A stretch of DNA of 64,000 nt from Roseospira visakhapatnamensis. Its GTDB lineage: Bacteria > Pseudomonadota > Alphaproteobacteria > Rhodospirillales > Rhodospirillaceae. The notes under the pieces are model-generated. The model saw only the letters and a list, made by a program, of their open reading frames with translations. It did not search any database and had not been told where the DNA came from. The translations under genes and the position numbers were made by a program. Positions 47,207 to 55,138 of the stretch are shown here, in pieces (within the stretch, counting starts at the first letter, position 1; each line of letters starts with the position of its first letter). The stretch is from contig NZ_JACIGK010000008.1 of the NCBI RefSeq assembly GCF_014197915.1, positions 62,001 through 126,000 on the forward strand, written 5' to 3'.

Positions 47207-48694
47207 CTACAGCGTCACGCCGGTCTTGAAGAGGACGACGTCGTGGACGCCATTGCGTTCGTTGCGCGTTTGCGCTCCGGCGGCGACGGACAGAACGGTG
47301 TCGATGAAGTCCGGGAGCAGGTCCGCCACGGCCACGCCGTCCTCGGCGATCGGACCGGCGTTGAAGTCCATCCAGTGGGGCTTTTTCTGATAAAGCGCCG
47401 TATTGGTGGCGATCTTCAGGGTCGGCACGATGCCGCCGAGCGGTGTGCCGCGCCCCGTGGTGAACAGCTCCAGGTGGCAGCCTGCGGCGGCCAGCGCCGT
47501 GACGGCCACGCCGTCGTTGCCCGGGGCCTCCAGCAGCGTGAGGCCCGGCCTGCGGATCCGCTGGGCATAGCGGATCACGTCGCGCACCGGCGCGCGGCCC
47601 GCCTTCTGCGTGCAACCCAGGGACTTCTCCTCCAGGGTGCTGATGCCCCCGGCCTTGTTTCCCGGCGACGGATTCTCGTAGATCGGTTGATCGTGGACGG
47701 TGAAGTATGCCTTGAAATCCTGGATCAGGTGGACGACGGCGTCGAAGACATCGGTGTTCTCGGCGCGCTCCATCAGCAGGTGCTCGGCCCCGAACATCTC
47801 CGGAACCTCGGTCAGGACCGTCGACCCGCCCCGGACGCAGAGCCAGTCGGAAAACGCGCCCAGCAGGGGGTTGGCGGTGATCCCCGAGAACCCGTCCGAC
47901 CCGCCGCATTTCAGGCCGACCCGCAGCCGATCCACGCCCACCGGGGCGCGGGTGTCGGCGTGGAGGACGGCGGCCAGGGCGCCCAGGTGCTCCAGGGCCG
48001 CCGCCATCTCGTCGGTCTCGTCCTGGGCGATCAGGTAGCGCAGGCGCCGGGGATCGGGATGCGCGAAACCGGCCTGGAACAGGGCCGGGGTGTTGTTCTC
48101 GCAGCCGAGCCCGATCACCAGCACGCCGCCCGCGTTGGGATGCACCGCGAGCGCCCGCAGGATGTTGCGGGTGTTGTCCAGGTCGTCACCCAACTGGGAA
48201 CAGCCGTAGGGATGCTCCAGAACCATCGCACGGGTTCCGTCCGGCAGAAGCCCCGACGCCTCGATCCGGCGCGCGGCCGTGCGCGCCAGGCCATTGACGC
48301 ACCCCACCAGGGGGATGATCCACAGGTCGTTGCGAATGCCGATCTCGCCGTTTGCGCGGACGAAGGCCGGGATGGTGCGGTCTTCGGCGGGGACGGACGG
48401 TGCCTCGGGAGGCGGGCCGGCGTAGCGGTAGGCGGTGTCGATGCCCAGGGTGGTCTTCAGATTGTGGGCGTGGACATGATCGCCGGGACCAATGGCGGCG
48501 GTGGCCTGGCCGATGACGCCCCCGTACTTGAGCACGCGATCGCCGACGGCATGGGGCCGCAGCGCGATCTTGTGACCCGGTGGAACATCGGCCGTCACCG
48601 TCAGGCCGAAGTCCGCCAGCGATGTCCCCGCCGGCACCGGCGCCAAGGCGACGACGACCGTGTCGGCAGGATGGATCTTGAGGACGTTCGCCAT
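47207..48694 (-). CDS. uxaA: Altronate dehydratase
   Basis: A 495-residue iron-dependent lyase that dehydrates D-altronate to 2-keto-3-deoxy-D-gluconate. The N-terminal ~90 residues are the SAF-type domain (KIHPADTVVVALAPVPAGTSL, GHKIALRPHAVGDRVLKYG); the rest is the UxaA catalytic domain with PLVGCVNGLARTAA, HPYGCSQLGDD, GLGCENN, GLKCGGSDGFSGITANP and CHLELFTTGRGTPLGG. Conserved cysteines in these motifs are probable metal ligands. GGAAGG lies six bases upstream of the ATG. The open frame continues far upstream, antisense-like, into the permease gene and is not coding there. Confidence 0.93.
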   Translation of the reverse strand: MANVLKIHPADTVVVALAPVPAGTSLADFGLTVTADVPPGHKIALRPHAVGDRVLKYGGVIGQATAAIGPGDHVHAHNLKTTLGIDTAYRYAGPPPEAPSVPAEDRTIPAFVRANGEIGIRNDLWIIPLVGCVNGLARTAARRIEASGLLPDGTRAMVLEHPYGCSQLGDDLDNTRNILRALAVHPNAGGVLVIGLGCENNTPALFQAGFAHPDPRRLRYLIAQDETDEMAAALEHLGALAAVLHADTRAPVGVDRLRVGLKCGGSDGFSGITANPLLGAFSDWLCVRGGSTVLTEVPEMFGAEHLLMERAENTDVFDAVVHLIQDFKAYFTVHDQPIYENPSPGNKAGGISTLEEKSLGCTQKAGRAPVRDVIRYAQRIRRPGLTLLEAPGNDGVAVTALAAAGCHLELFTTGRGTPLGGIVPTLKIATNTALYQKKPHWMDFNAGPIAEDGVAVADLLPDFIDTVLSVAAGAQTRNERNGVHDVVLFKTGVTL

Positions 48695-48732
48695 GACTTG
48701 CCTTCCCGTTACGCCGGTTCCCGATCGCCCCG

Positions 48733-50007
48733 TCAGTTCACGAAGAGCAACGACAGCTCGGGGATGAACGTGATCATCAACAAGGCCGTCACGAGAACCG
48801 CGTAGAAGGGCGCGCCCTCCCGCAGGAACTCGGCGATGCTCACCTTGGACAGGTTGCTCACCAGCAGCATCACGGTTCCCACCGGGGGCGTCAGACAGCC
48901 GACCGCCAGGTTGACGATGACGATGATCCCGAAATGCACGGGATCGATCCCGAAGTGCGCCACCGTGGGCATGATCAAGGGGACCATGACGATGAGGATC
49001 GCATTGCCCTCGACCAACATACCCAGACCGAGCAACAAAACGTTGAGAATCAACAAGAAAATGTACTTGTTCTCCGTCAGCGCGGTGATATGCACCACAA
49101 GCTGCTGGGCCGCCTGCTCCAGGGACAGAATCCAGGCCAGGGCGGAACTGGCCATCACCACCAGCATGACGGCGGCCGTGGACTTGAAGGTCTCCGACAG
49201 CGCCACGGCCACGTGCTCGACGCGCATCTGCCGGTAGATGATGAAGCCGATGATCAGCACGATGGCGACGGCGACGGCGCCGGCTTCCGTGGGGGTGAAG
49301 ATATTGAAGCGGATGCCGCCGACGATGGACACGATCAGCACCACCACCGGCCATGCGCCGATCAGGGTCTTGCGGGTCTCGATCCGGGTCGGCCAGTGAT
49401 CGCGCGACGGCCTGTAGCCGCGCCGCCTGGCGACCACGTAGATGGTGGTCATCAGCATGCCGGCCATCAGCAGTCCGGGAATGATCCCGGCCACGAACAT
49501 CGACCCGATGGAGACGTCGGCCACCAGGCCATAGATGATCAGGGCGATCCCGGGCGGGATGATCGGCGTGATCAGCGCCCCGGAGGCGGTCACGGCGGCG
49601 GCGAAGGCGCGGTTGTAGCCCTTGCGCTCCATCTCCGGGACCATCATGCGGGTCAGCATGGCGCTGTCCGCCAGGTTCGAGGCGCTGACACCGCCCAGCA
49701 AGGTGCTGAGCAGAACGTTGGTCAACGCCATGCCGCCCGTCAACTTGCCCACCAGAAGGTCCGCGACCTTCATCAGCCGCGCCGCGACCCCGGTGTAGTC
49801 CATCAGGGTGCCCAGCAGGATGAAGAAGGGGATCGCCAGAAGCGACATGTTCTGTGAGGCGCCGATCAGCCGTTGGACGGCGATGGCATGCGGTAAGGGA
49901 CTAAAGAATACGAAGTAGGCCAGGACCGTGCAGATAATAGCGACATACAGGCGCATGTTCAGCGCGAACAGACCCAACATAAAAATGATGATGACTGACC
50001 AGGACAT
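48733..50007 (-). CDS. TRAP transporter large permease (DctM family), sugar-acid locus
   Basis: A 424-residue membrane protein, typical DctM length, with about 12 hydrophobic segments. Landmarks: AIPFFILLGTLMDYTGVA, GGMALTNVLLSTLLGGVSASNLADSAMLTRMMVPEM, SGALITPIIPPGIALIIYG and the C-terminal VNLAVGCLTPPVGTVMLLV. The ATG directly abuts the stop codon of the small permease gene (TAAATG). With the DctQ and DctP proteins of the same operon it would import a sugar acid (galactonate/hexuronate type) into the UxaB/UxaA pathway. Confidence 0.94.
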   Translation of the reverse strand: MSWSVIIIFMLGLFALNMRLYVAIICTVLAYFVFFSPLPHAIAVQRLIGASQNMSLLAIPFFILLGTLMDYTGVAARLMKVADLLVGKLTGGMALTNVLLSTLLGGVSASNLADSAMLTRMMVPEMERKGYNRAFAAAVTASGALITPIIPPGIALIIYGLVADVSIGSMFVAGIIPGLLMAGMLMTTIYVVARRRGYRPSRDHWPTRIETRKTLIGAWPVVVLIVSIVGGIRFNIFTPTEAGAVAVAIVLIIGFIIYRQMRVEHVAVALSETFKSTAAVMLVVMASSALAWILSLEQAAQQLVVHITALTENKYIFLLILNVLLLGLGMLVEGNAILIVMVPLIMPTVAHFGIDPVHFGIIVIVNLAVGCLTPPVGTVMLLVSNLSKVSIAEFLREGAPFYAVLVTALLMITFIPELSLLFVN

Positions 50008-50475
50008 TTACCGATCCCCCCGAATCACGATCCGTACGTCGCGGATCCATTTCGCCAGCATGAATGCAACAATGCCGGCGGCGCCGAAGGGCACGGCCAG
50101 GTCGATCCAGAACCAGGAAATCTGAAGAACGCCGGTCAGTTTGTACTGAGAGCCCATCGCCAGGCCGTACGCCAGGTATCCGCAATAGGCGAGAACCACC
50201 ATGGACAGACCACCGGTCACCAGGGCCAGCGCGGCGCGCGGGCGCGCGGGCAGCAGGTCCGTGAAGACGGGGATCGACAGGTGCTGGTTGTCCCGTTCCG
50301 CGGACACGGCGCCGATCATGATGATCCAGATCATCAGCAGGCCGGAGATCTCCTCGGCCCAGTGAAAGGGGGCGGCGAACACGTACCGCGCGATCACCGA
50401 GGCGATGGTCATCGACACCAGGACGGCAAGCGCCACGCCGGCGAAAACGGAGGATATGCGGCTCAGAACGCCCAT
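50008..50475 (-). CDS. TRAP transporter small permease (DctQ family), sugar-acid locus
   Basis: A 155-residue inner-membrane protein with four hydrophobic segments, beginning MGVLSRISSVFAGVALAVLVSMTI. RYVFAAPFHWAEEISGLLMIWIIMIGA and ERDNQHLSIPVF are the DctQ family core. GGAG lies nine bases before the ATG. Lies between the binding-protein and large-permease genes and abuts the latter. The open frame upstream to 50631 is not conserved. Confidence 0.92.
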   Translation of the reverse strand: MGVLSRISSVFAGVALAVLVSMTIASVIARYVFAAPFHWAEEISGLLMIWIIMIGAVSAERDNQHLSIPVFTDLLPARPRAALALVTGGLSMVVLAYCGYLAYGLAMGSQYKLTGVLQISWFWIDLAVPFGAAGIVAFMLAKWIRDVRIVIRGDR

Positions 50476-50585
50476 GTCGCGGGACTCCGGCGGCGGGCGG
50501 CCCATTGGGGGGCCGCCCGGTCTTCGGGTTGTTTCGGAGAGGGCGGCCCGGTCAGGAGCCGCCCGTCCGTCCGCATCCGCGGCCC

Positions 50586-51560
50586 TTACTTCAACTGGTC
50601 CTGGATGGTCTCGTAGAGACCCGGAGACCACTTGGGGAACTGCTCGTAGACGGACTTGGTGGCCTCGCGGAACGCCTCCACGTCCGGCTCGATGACCGTG
50701 ACGCCGGCGGCCTTCATCTTCTCGATCAGCTCGGCATCCTGCTCGGCGGCGATCTGCTGGCTGTAGACTCCGGCCTCGTACCCGGTTTCCTCAAGCATGG
50801 TCACCACGTCGTCCGGCAGCGTGTCGAAGAACGCCTGGCCGCCGACCCACAGCGATGTGTTCGTCAAGTAGCTGATCATGCTCAGGTACTTGGCCTGCTC
50901 GTGCAGCTTGGCGCCATAGAGCACGGGGATCGGGTTCTCCACGCCCTCGATCAGGCCGGTGGTCAGGGCCGGATAGACGTCACCCAGCGGCATCGGCGTG
51001 GCGGTGCCGCCCATCGCCTCGATGGCCCGGATCTGCATGATGTTGTTGGGCGTGCGGACCTTCAGGCCGGCCATGTCGGCCGGGGTCTCGACCGGCTTGG
51101 TCGCCAGCAGCTGGCGGACGCCATACAGGTAGTTGGAAATGACGATGTGAACGCCCTTGCTTTCCAGCTCGGCCTTCTTCTGCTTGAACCAGTCGCTCTC
51201 GTAGATTTCGAAGAGCTTCTCGGGGCTGTCGGTCAGATAGGGGCCGAACAGGATACCCAGGTCGGCATCGAAGTCCTGAAGGAAGCCGACATCGGTGAGC
51301 GTGATGACGTTCACGCCCATCATCGCCTGCTCCATGACGTCCCGCTTGGCGCCGAGTTGCGAACTTGGGTAGAGCGTGAGCACCACGTCTCCGCCGCTGC
51401 GCTCCTCCACCAGTTCGGCCCAGCGCGTCATCACCCGGTCCACGGGCTCGCCGGGGTTGTTCTCATAGGCCACCATGATTTCCGTGGCCGCCGAGCTGGG
51501 CATCGCCGCGCTCATGGCCAGGGTGAGAGCGGCCGCGGCCGCGCACACAACGCGTTTCAT
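50586..51560 (-). CDS. TRAP transporter substrate-binding protein (DctP family), sugar-acid locus
   Basis: Periplasmic binding protein of 324 residues. The signal peptide MKRVVCAAAAALTLAMSAAMPSSAA is followed by the DctP fold: YPSSQLGAKRDVMEQAMMGVNVITLT, GLKVRTPNNIMQIRAIEAMGGTATPMPLGDVYPALTTGLIEGVENP. The arginine in LKVRTPNN is the usual carboxylate ligand. The operon context (uxaAB, kdgK) suggests a sugar acid such as L-galactonate, D-galacturonate or D-altronate as ligand. Confidence 0.93.
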   Translation of the reverse strand: MKRVVCAAAAALTLAMSAAMPSSAATEIMVAYENNPGEPVDRVMTRWAELVEERSGGDVVLTLYPSSQLGAKRDVMEQAMMGVNVITLTDVGFLQDFDADLGILFGPYLTDSPEKLFEIYESDWFKQKKAELESKGVHIVISNYLYGVRQLLATKPVETPADMAGLKVRTPNNIMQIRAIEAMGGTATPMPLGDVYPALTTGLIEGVENPIPVLYGAKLHEQAKYLSMISYLTNTSLWVGGQAFFDTLPDDVVTMLEETGYEAGVYSQQIAAEQDAELIEKMKAAGVTVIEPDVEAFREATKSVYEQFPKWSPGLYETIQDQLK

Positions 51561-51674
51561 CGACTTCCTCCACTGGTTGTCATCCGCGAACGCACCCCGC
51601 CGCCTCCCGCGCCCGGATCAATAGGGGCCGGGCGCCACCGCGTGCCGGGCGGGGCGCGAGGGGCGGGACGAGGG

Positions 51675-52691
51675 CTAGCGTTCGATCATCACCTTGAGGG
51701 TGGACTCCCGCTCGGCGACCCAGTACGGCAGCGCTTGGTCGGCCTCGGCGAACGGGAAGACCTTGGTGATCAGGTCGTCGGGCGGGGTCTCGCGACGGTC
51801 GAGGTAGTCGACGACGGCACGGAAGTCGTCGATGGTCGCGTTCCGGGATCCCAGGATGTCCAGTTCCTTCATGTTGAAGAACTGGGTCTTGTAGGTCACG
51901 GGCTCTTTGGCATAGCCGATGTAGACAACCCGTCCGGAGAAGGCGACCAGATCGACGGCCTGGGTGAAGGTGGCGGGCAGGCCCACCGCCTCGATCACCA
52001 CATCGGCGCCGTCGCCGCCGGTCAGGGCCTCCACGCGGGCCGCGACGTCCTCGGCCGATCCGTCGATCCCCTCCGCCGCGCCGTAGCGGGCGGCGATGTC
52101 CAGTTTGGCGGCGCCCACATCGACGGCGATCACGCGCGCACCCTGATGGACGGCGCCGGCGACGGCCCCCATGCCGATCATGCCGCAGCCGAGGACGACG
52201 ACCGTGTCGTCCGCGCTGACCCGGCCCCGGGCCACGGCGTGGAACCCCACCGACAGCGGTTCCACCAGCGCCAGATGGCGCGGTGCCAGCGTGTCGTTGA
52301 GAATCACCTTCTCGTGGGGCACGACGATGTGCTCGGTCAGGCCGCCATCCTGCTGAACGCCCAGGGTGCGGTTGCCCCGGCAGGCATTGACGCGACCGCG
52401 ACGGCAGGACGGGCAGGTTCCGCAACTGGTGTAGGGCACCACCAGGCCCCGCCGTCCGACGGCGAAGACGTCGGGGACGCCCGCGCCGACGGCGGCGATC
52501 TCGCCGCCGATCTCGTGGCCGGGAATGCGGGGCAGGGACACCAGCGGATTGAGTCCCTTGAAGGTGTTCAGATCGCTTCCGCACAGGGCCACATGGCGGA
52601 TGGCGAACAGGACCTCCCCCGGTCCCGGCCGGGGGGCCGGCACGTCATGAAACGCGCACACGCCCTCGCCTTCGATCATCAGGGCTTTCAT
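51675..52691 (-). CDS. Zinc-dependent alcohol dehydrogenase, probably sugar-acid (L-galactonate-type) oxidoreductase
   Basis: A 338-residue medium-chain dehydrogenase. The catalytic zinc site is LCGSDLN and PGHEIGGEI, the structural zinc cysteines are CGTCPSCRRGRVNAC, and the NAD-binding fold is VLGCGMIGMGAV. The C-terminal ILGSRNATIDDF resembles LgoD (YjjN) L-galactonate oxidoreductase of E. coli, which yields D-tagaturonate, the substrate of UxaB. That would make this operon a complete route from L-galactonate to 2-keto-3-deoxygluconate; the assignment is an inference from context and partial similarity. It overlaps the regulator stop by four bases (ATGA), so it is translated with the regulator. 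Confidence 0.82.
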   Translation of the reverse strand: MKALMIEGEGVCAFHDVPAPRPGPGEVLFAIRHVALCGSDLNTFKGLNPLVSLPRIPGHEIGGEIAAVGAGVPDVFAVGRRGLVVPYTSCGTCPSCRRGRVNACRGNRTLGVQQDGGLTEHIVVPHEKVILNDTLAPRHLALVEPLSVGFHAVARGRVSADDTVVVLGCGMIGMGAVAGAVHQGARVIAVDVGAAKLDIAARYGAAEGIDGSAEDVAARVEALTGGDGADVVIEAVGLPATFTQAVDLVAFSGRVVYIGYAKEPVTYKTQFFNMKELDILGSRNATIDDFRAVVDYLDRRETPPDDLITKVFPFAEADQALPYWVAERESTLKVMIER

Positions 52692-53404
52692 GGACGGGAT
52701 TCCTTTTCGTCGAGGGGCGCGGCGCGCTCGCCGGTTTCCTGGTCCAACACCTGGGCGCTGAACGAGAAGTGGGCCTCGCAGGCCTCCAGGAGTTTTCGGT
52801 AGGACCGCTGGCGCAGCGCCGCGACGATCCGCCGGTGATGGTTGATGGTCGCCGGGCCGATGCCGCGGTTGCTCTTGCCCACCTCCAGATAAAAGATCAG
52901 AGGCTGGGCCATGGCCTTGTAAAGCTTGGTGATCATGACGTTACGGGAGGCCTCGACAATGGCCGCGTGAAAGCGGAAGTCGGCCTCGGCCCGTTCCCGG
53001 GTGGTCGGGCGGCTGTCCAGGTCGGCGGCGTGGCGCTCCAGCGCCGCGATCTCATCGTCGGTGATGTGGTCCAACACTTCCGGAAGCAGGCCGATTTCGA
53101 TCAGCCGGCGGAAGTGCAGCACGTCGCGATAGACGGCGGGGTCGCGGTCGAAGACCTGGCTGACGATCCGGAACATCGACTCGGCATCGGGCGCCCGCAC
53201 GCGGGGTCCGCGCTGGGTCTTCTCGATCAGGCCGTAAGCCTCTAGGAAAATGACGACTTCCCGGATCGTGTTGCGGCTGACGCTGAACCGTTCCGCCAGC
53301 AGGCGCTCGTTCGGCAGCAGGTCGCCGGGGCGATACCGCTCGATCAGTTCGAGGCGAAGCTCCTCGAAGATGGTCTTGACCGTGGACCGCGCGGCGTTGG
53401 GCAT
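52688..53404 (-). CDS. GntR-family (FCD subfamily) transcriptional regulator
   Basis: A 238-residue regulator. Residues ~8-72 are a winged helix of the GntR type (LLPNERLLAERFSVSRNTIREVVIFLEAYGLIEKTQRGPRV); residues ~90-215 form an FCD ligand domain (RRLIEIGLLPEVLDHIT, ADFRFHAAIVEAS, NHHRRIVAAL) whose Asp/His residues usually bind a metal and an organic acid. ATG 53404 has AAGG eight bases upstream; the TTG at 53434 is less likely. First gene of the sugar-acid operon, so it is probably autoregulated. A motif just upstream (53420-53436) recurs at the promoter of the divergent kinase gene. Confidence 0.9.
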   Translation of the reverse strand: MPNAARSTVKTIFEELRLELIERYRPGDLLPNERLLAERFSVSRNTIREVVIFLEAYGLIEKTQRGPRVRAPDAESMFRIVSQVFDRDPAVYRDVLHFRRLIEIGLLPEVLDHITDDEIAALERHAADLDSRPTTRERAEADFRFHAAIVEASRNVMITKLYKAMAQPLIFYLEVGKSNRGIGPATINHHRRIVAALRQRSYRKLLEACEAHFSFSAQVLDQETGERAAPLDEKESRP

Positions 53405-53419
53405 GATCCGACCTTCTGT

Positions 53420-53436
53420 CCTATTATTGGACAATG
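53420..53436. promoter_or_regulatory. Candidate GntR operator 1
   Basis: CCTATTATTGGACAATG, lying 16-32 bases before the regulator start. Its first 13 bases match site 2 (53685-53700) at 12 positions, including TTGGAC. Shared flanks of a regulator gene and its divergent neighbour are typical for operators. Confidence 0.5.
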
Positions 53437-53443
53437 ATGACGA

Positions 53444-53469
53444 AACGGTATCACTTTCTTGATACCGTT
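53444..53469. promoter_or_regulatory. Perfect 26-bp inverted repeat upstream of the GntR gene
   Basis: AACGGTATCA (53444-53453), six spacer bases, then TGATACCGTT (53460-53469): a perfect 10-bp repeat centred about 53 bases before the regulator ATG. The symmetry suits a dimeric repressor. No T-run follows in the sense of the operon, so it is not a terminator. It is unlike the CCTATT..TTGGAC motif next to it, which suggests a second regulator or a second type of site. Confidence 0.55.
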
Positions 53470-53652
53470 ACAACAAAAAAGCGGGCAAGACACCGGCGTC
53501 GATCCACTGACCGGAGGGCCGGCCGGCCCTTCAGATGCACATGCATGATCTTAAAAAAATACTATAAAACAATATATTATGGGTTCTTTCTCAACCATAT
53601 CAACGGAAGGCGCCGCAGGTGCCGAGGGTGAGGCGACACGGCCGCGTTGGTC

Positions 53653-53681
53653 TTGATTGCGGAACCTGTTCGCTCTACATT
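53653..53681 (+). promoter_or_regulatory. Promoter of the kinase-MGS fusion gene
   Basis: TTGATT (53653-53658) and TACATT (53676-53681) are exactly 17 bases apart, giving a start near 53688 and a leader of about 100 bases. Candidate operator 2 lies immediately downstream of the -10 box, over the start point. The AT-rich patch upstream (53546-53600) may be an UP-type or curved region. Confidence 0.55.
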
Positions 53682-53684
53682 GAT

Positions 53685-53700
53685 CCTATTGTTGGACCAA
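53685..53700. promoter_or_regulatory. Candidate GntR operator 2
   Basis: CCTATTGTTGGACCAA, almost the same as site 1 at 53420. It contains the 9-base palindrome TTGGtCCAA overlapped as TTGGACCAA and covers the expected transcription start of the fusion gene, so binding would block it. Confidence 0.5.
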
Positions 53701-53785
53701 AAGGCCGATTGATCCCCGGGATCCGGGCGCGGATGATCGCCGCGCCAGACTCGGCGACCGGAGCCGCGTACAGGAGATGATCGTC

Positions 53786-55138
53786 ATGGACAGGCTGGAC
53801 CTTCTCTGCCTCGGAGAAGCCTTGGTGGAATTCAATGACCAGGGTGGGGGGCGATGGTTCGAGAGCATCGGCGGTGACGTCTCCAACGTGGCGATCGCCG
53901 CGAGTCGGCAGGGCGCCCGCGCCGGACTGGCCACCCGCCTGGGCACCGACCGGTTCGGGGACCGGCTGGTCCAGCGCTGGACCGAGGAAAAGGTCGCCAT
54001 CGACGCCGTGGAGCGCGATCCGACCGCCCCGACGGGCCTCTACTTCATCCGCCGTCGCGACCGGGAGTACCGCCACACCTACCGGCGCACCGGCACGGCG
54101 GCCTCGCTGCTGTCGCCGGACACTCTTCCCAGCGCCGCCCTCCGCCTGACCCGGACGCTCCATGTGTCGGCCATATCCCAGGTGATCGGGGAGCACACGG
54201 CGGCGGCCTGCGCGGCGGCGATGGATGAGGCCCGCGCGGCGGGCGCGCGCGTGTCCTACGCGCCCAAGCTCCGGCCCGCGCTTCGCTCCCTGGAGCAGTC
54301 CCGGGACCTCATCCTGGCCAGCATGCGCGGGGCCGACGTGGTGCTGACGGCCCTGGACGATGCCCGCAAGCTCTCGGGCCTGACCGATGCGCGCGATGTC
54401 CTGGCCTTCCACCAGGACCAGGGCGCGCGCATGACCGTCATGACCCTCGATACCGACGGGGCGATGATCTCCCGCGACGGCGTGGTGACCGAGATCGCCC
54501 CGCATCCCGCCCACAGCGTGGACCGCGTGGGGTTCGGCGACTGTTTCGCCGGGGCGTTCCTGGCGCGCTGGATGGCCACGGACGACCCCGTCGCGGCGGC
54601 GCGCTACGCCGTCGTCGCGGCGGCCCTGTCCACGGAAGGCTATGGCGCGGTGGCCACCATCCCCACGCGCGTTCAGGTGAAGGCCGCGCTGGCCGCCGGC
54701 CGGGCCGATGCGCCCGCCGCCGGGACGGCCCTCGGCGGGTCCGAGGCCGGCGACAAGCCCAGGCTGGCCCTGGTGGCCCATGATGCCCGCAAGGACGCCA
54801 TGATCAGCTGGGGCCTGCGGCACCACGACCAGCTCGGCCGCTGCGAGATTGTCGCCACGGGAACCACGGGCGGGCGGCTGGCGGCGGCCATGCCGGACCT
54901 GTCGGTGCGCCGCCTGCGAAGCGGCCCGCTGGGCGGCGATCAGCAGATCGGCGCGATGATCGCAGAAAAGGCCCTCGACGGCCTGATCTTCTTCACCGAC
55001 CCGCTGTCGCCTCTGCCCCACGACGTGGACGTCAAGGCGCTGACCCGGCTCGCGGTGGTCTACGACCTGCCCATGGCCTGTTCGGAGGCCACGGCCGACA
55101 TGGTCATCGCCCACATGGTCAGGTCGGCGGCGGCATGA
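53786..55138 (+). CDS. PfkB-type sugar kinase domain fused to methylglyoxal synthase
   Basis: A 450-residue two-domain protein. Residues ~1-300 are a ribokinase/PfkB fold close to KDG kinases: [26 protein letters not shown], and [15 protein letters not shown] at the usual GAGD position. Residues ~323-450, after an Ala/Gly-rich linker, are a complete methylglyoxal synthase: [35 protein letters not shown] with the catalytic aspartate, [18 protein letters not shown] and [13 protein letters not shown] converts dihydroxyacetone phosphate to methylglyoxal and phosphate. The kinase half departs from the family (GFGD for [13 protein letters not shown] where KdgK has D-x-N-x-R), so its activity is doubtful. 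AGGAG is nine bases before ATG 53786 but abuts the ATG at 53777. It is divergent from the GntR operon, overlaps kdgK tail to tail by 20 bases, and shares an operator-like motif with the regulator. Confidence 0.9.
   Translation: MDRLDLLCLGEALVEFNDQGGGRWFESIGGDVSNVAIAASRQGARAGLATRLGTDRFGDRLVQRWTEEKVAIDAVERDPTAPTGLYFIRRRDREYRHTYRRTGTAASLLSPDTLPSAALRLTRTLHVSAISQVIGEHTAAACAAAMDEARAAGARVSYAPKLRPALRSLEQSRDLILASMRGADVVLTALDDARKLSGLTDARDVLAFHQDQGARMTVMTLDTDGAMISRDGVVTEIAPHPAHSVDRVGFGDCFAGAFLARWMATDDPVAAARYAVVAAALSTEGYGAVATIPTRVQVKAALAAGRADAPAAGTALGGSEAGDKPRLALVAHDARKDAMISWGLRHHDQLGRCEIVATGTTGGRLAAAMPDLSVRRLRSGPLGGDQQIGAMIAEKALDGLIFFTDPLSPLPHDVDVKALTRLAVVYDLPMACSEATADMVIAHMVRSAAA

Noticed and set aside
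48695-49354. Long N-terminal extension of uxaA into the permease gene
   Set aside because: The extension overlaps the DctM permease coding sequence in another frame and has no conserved residues; the ATG at 48694 has a good ribosome binding site.
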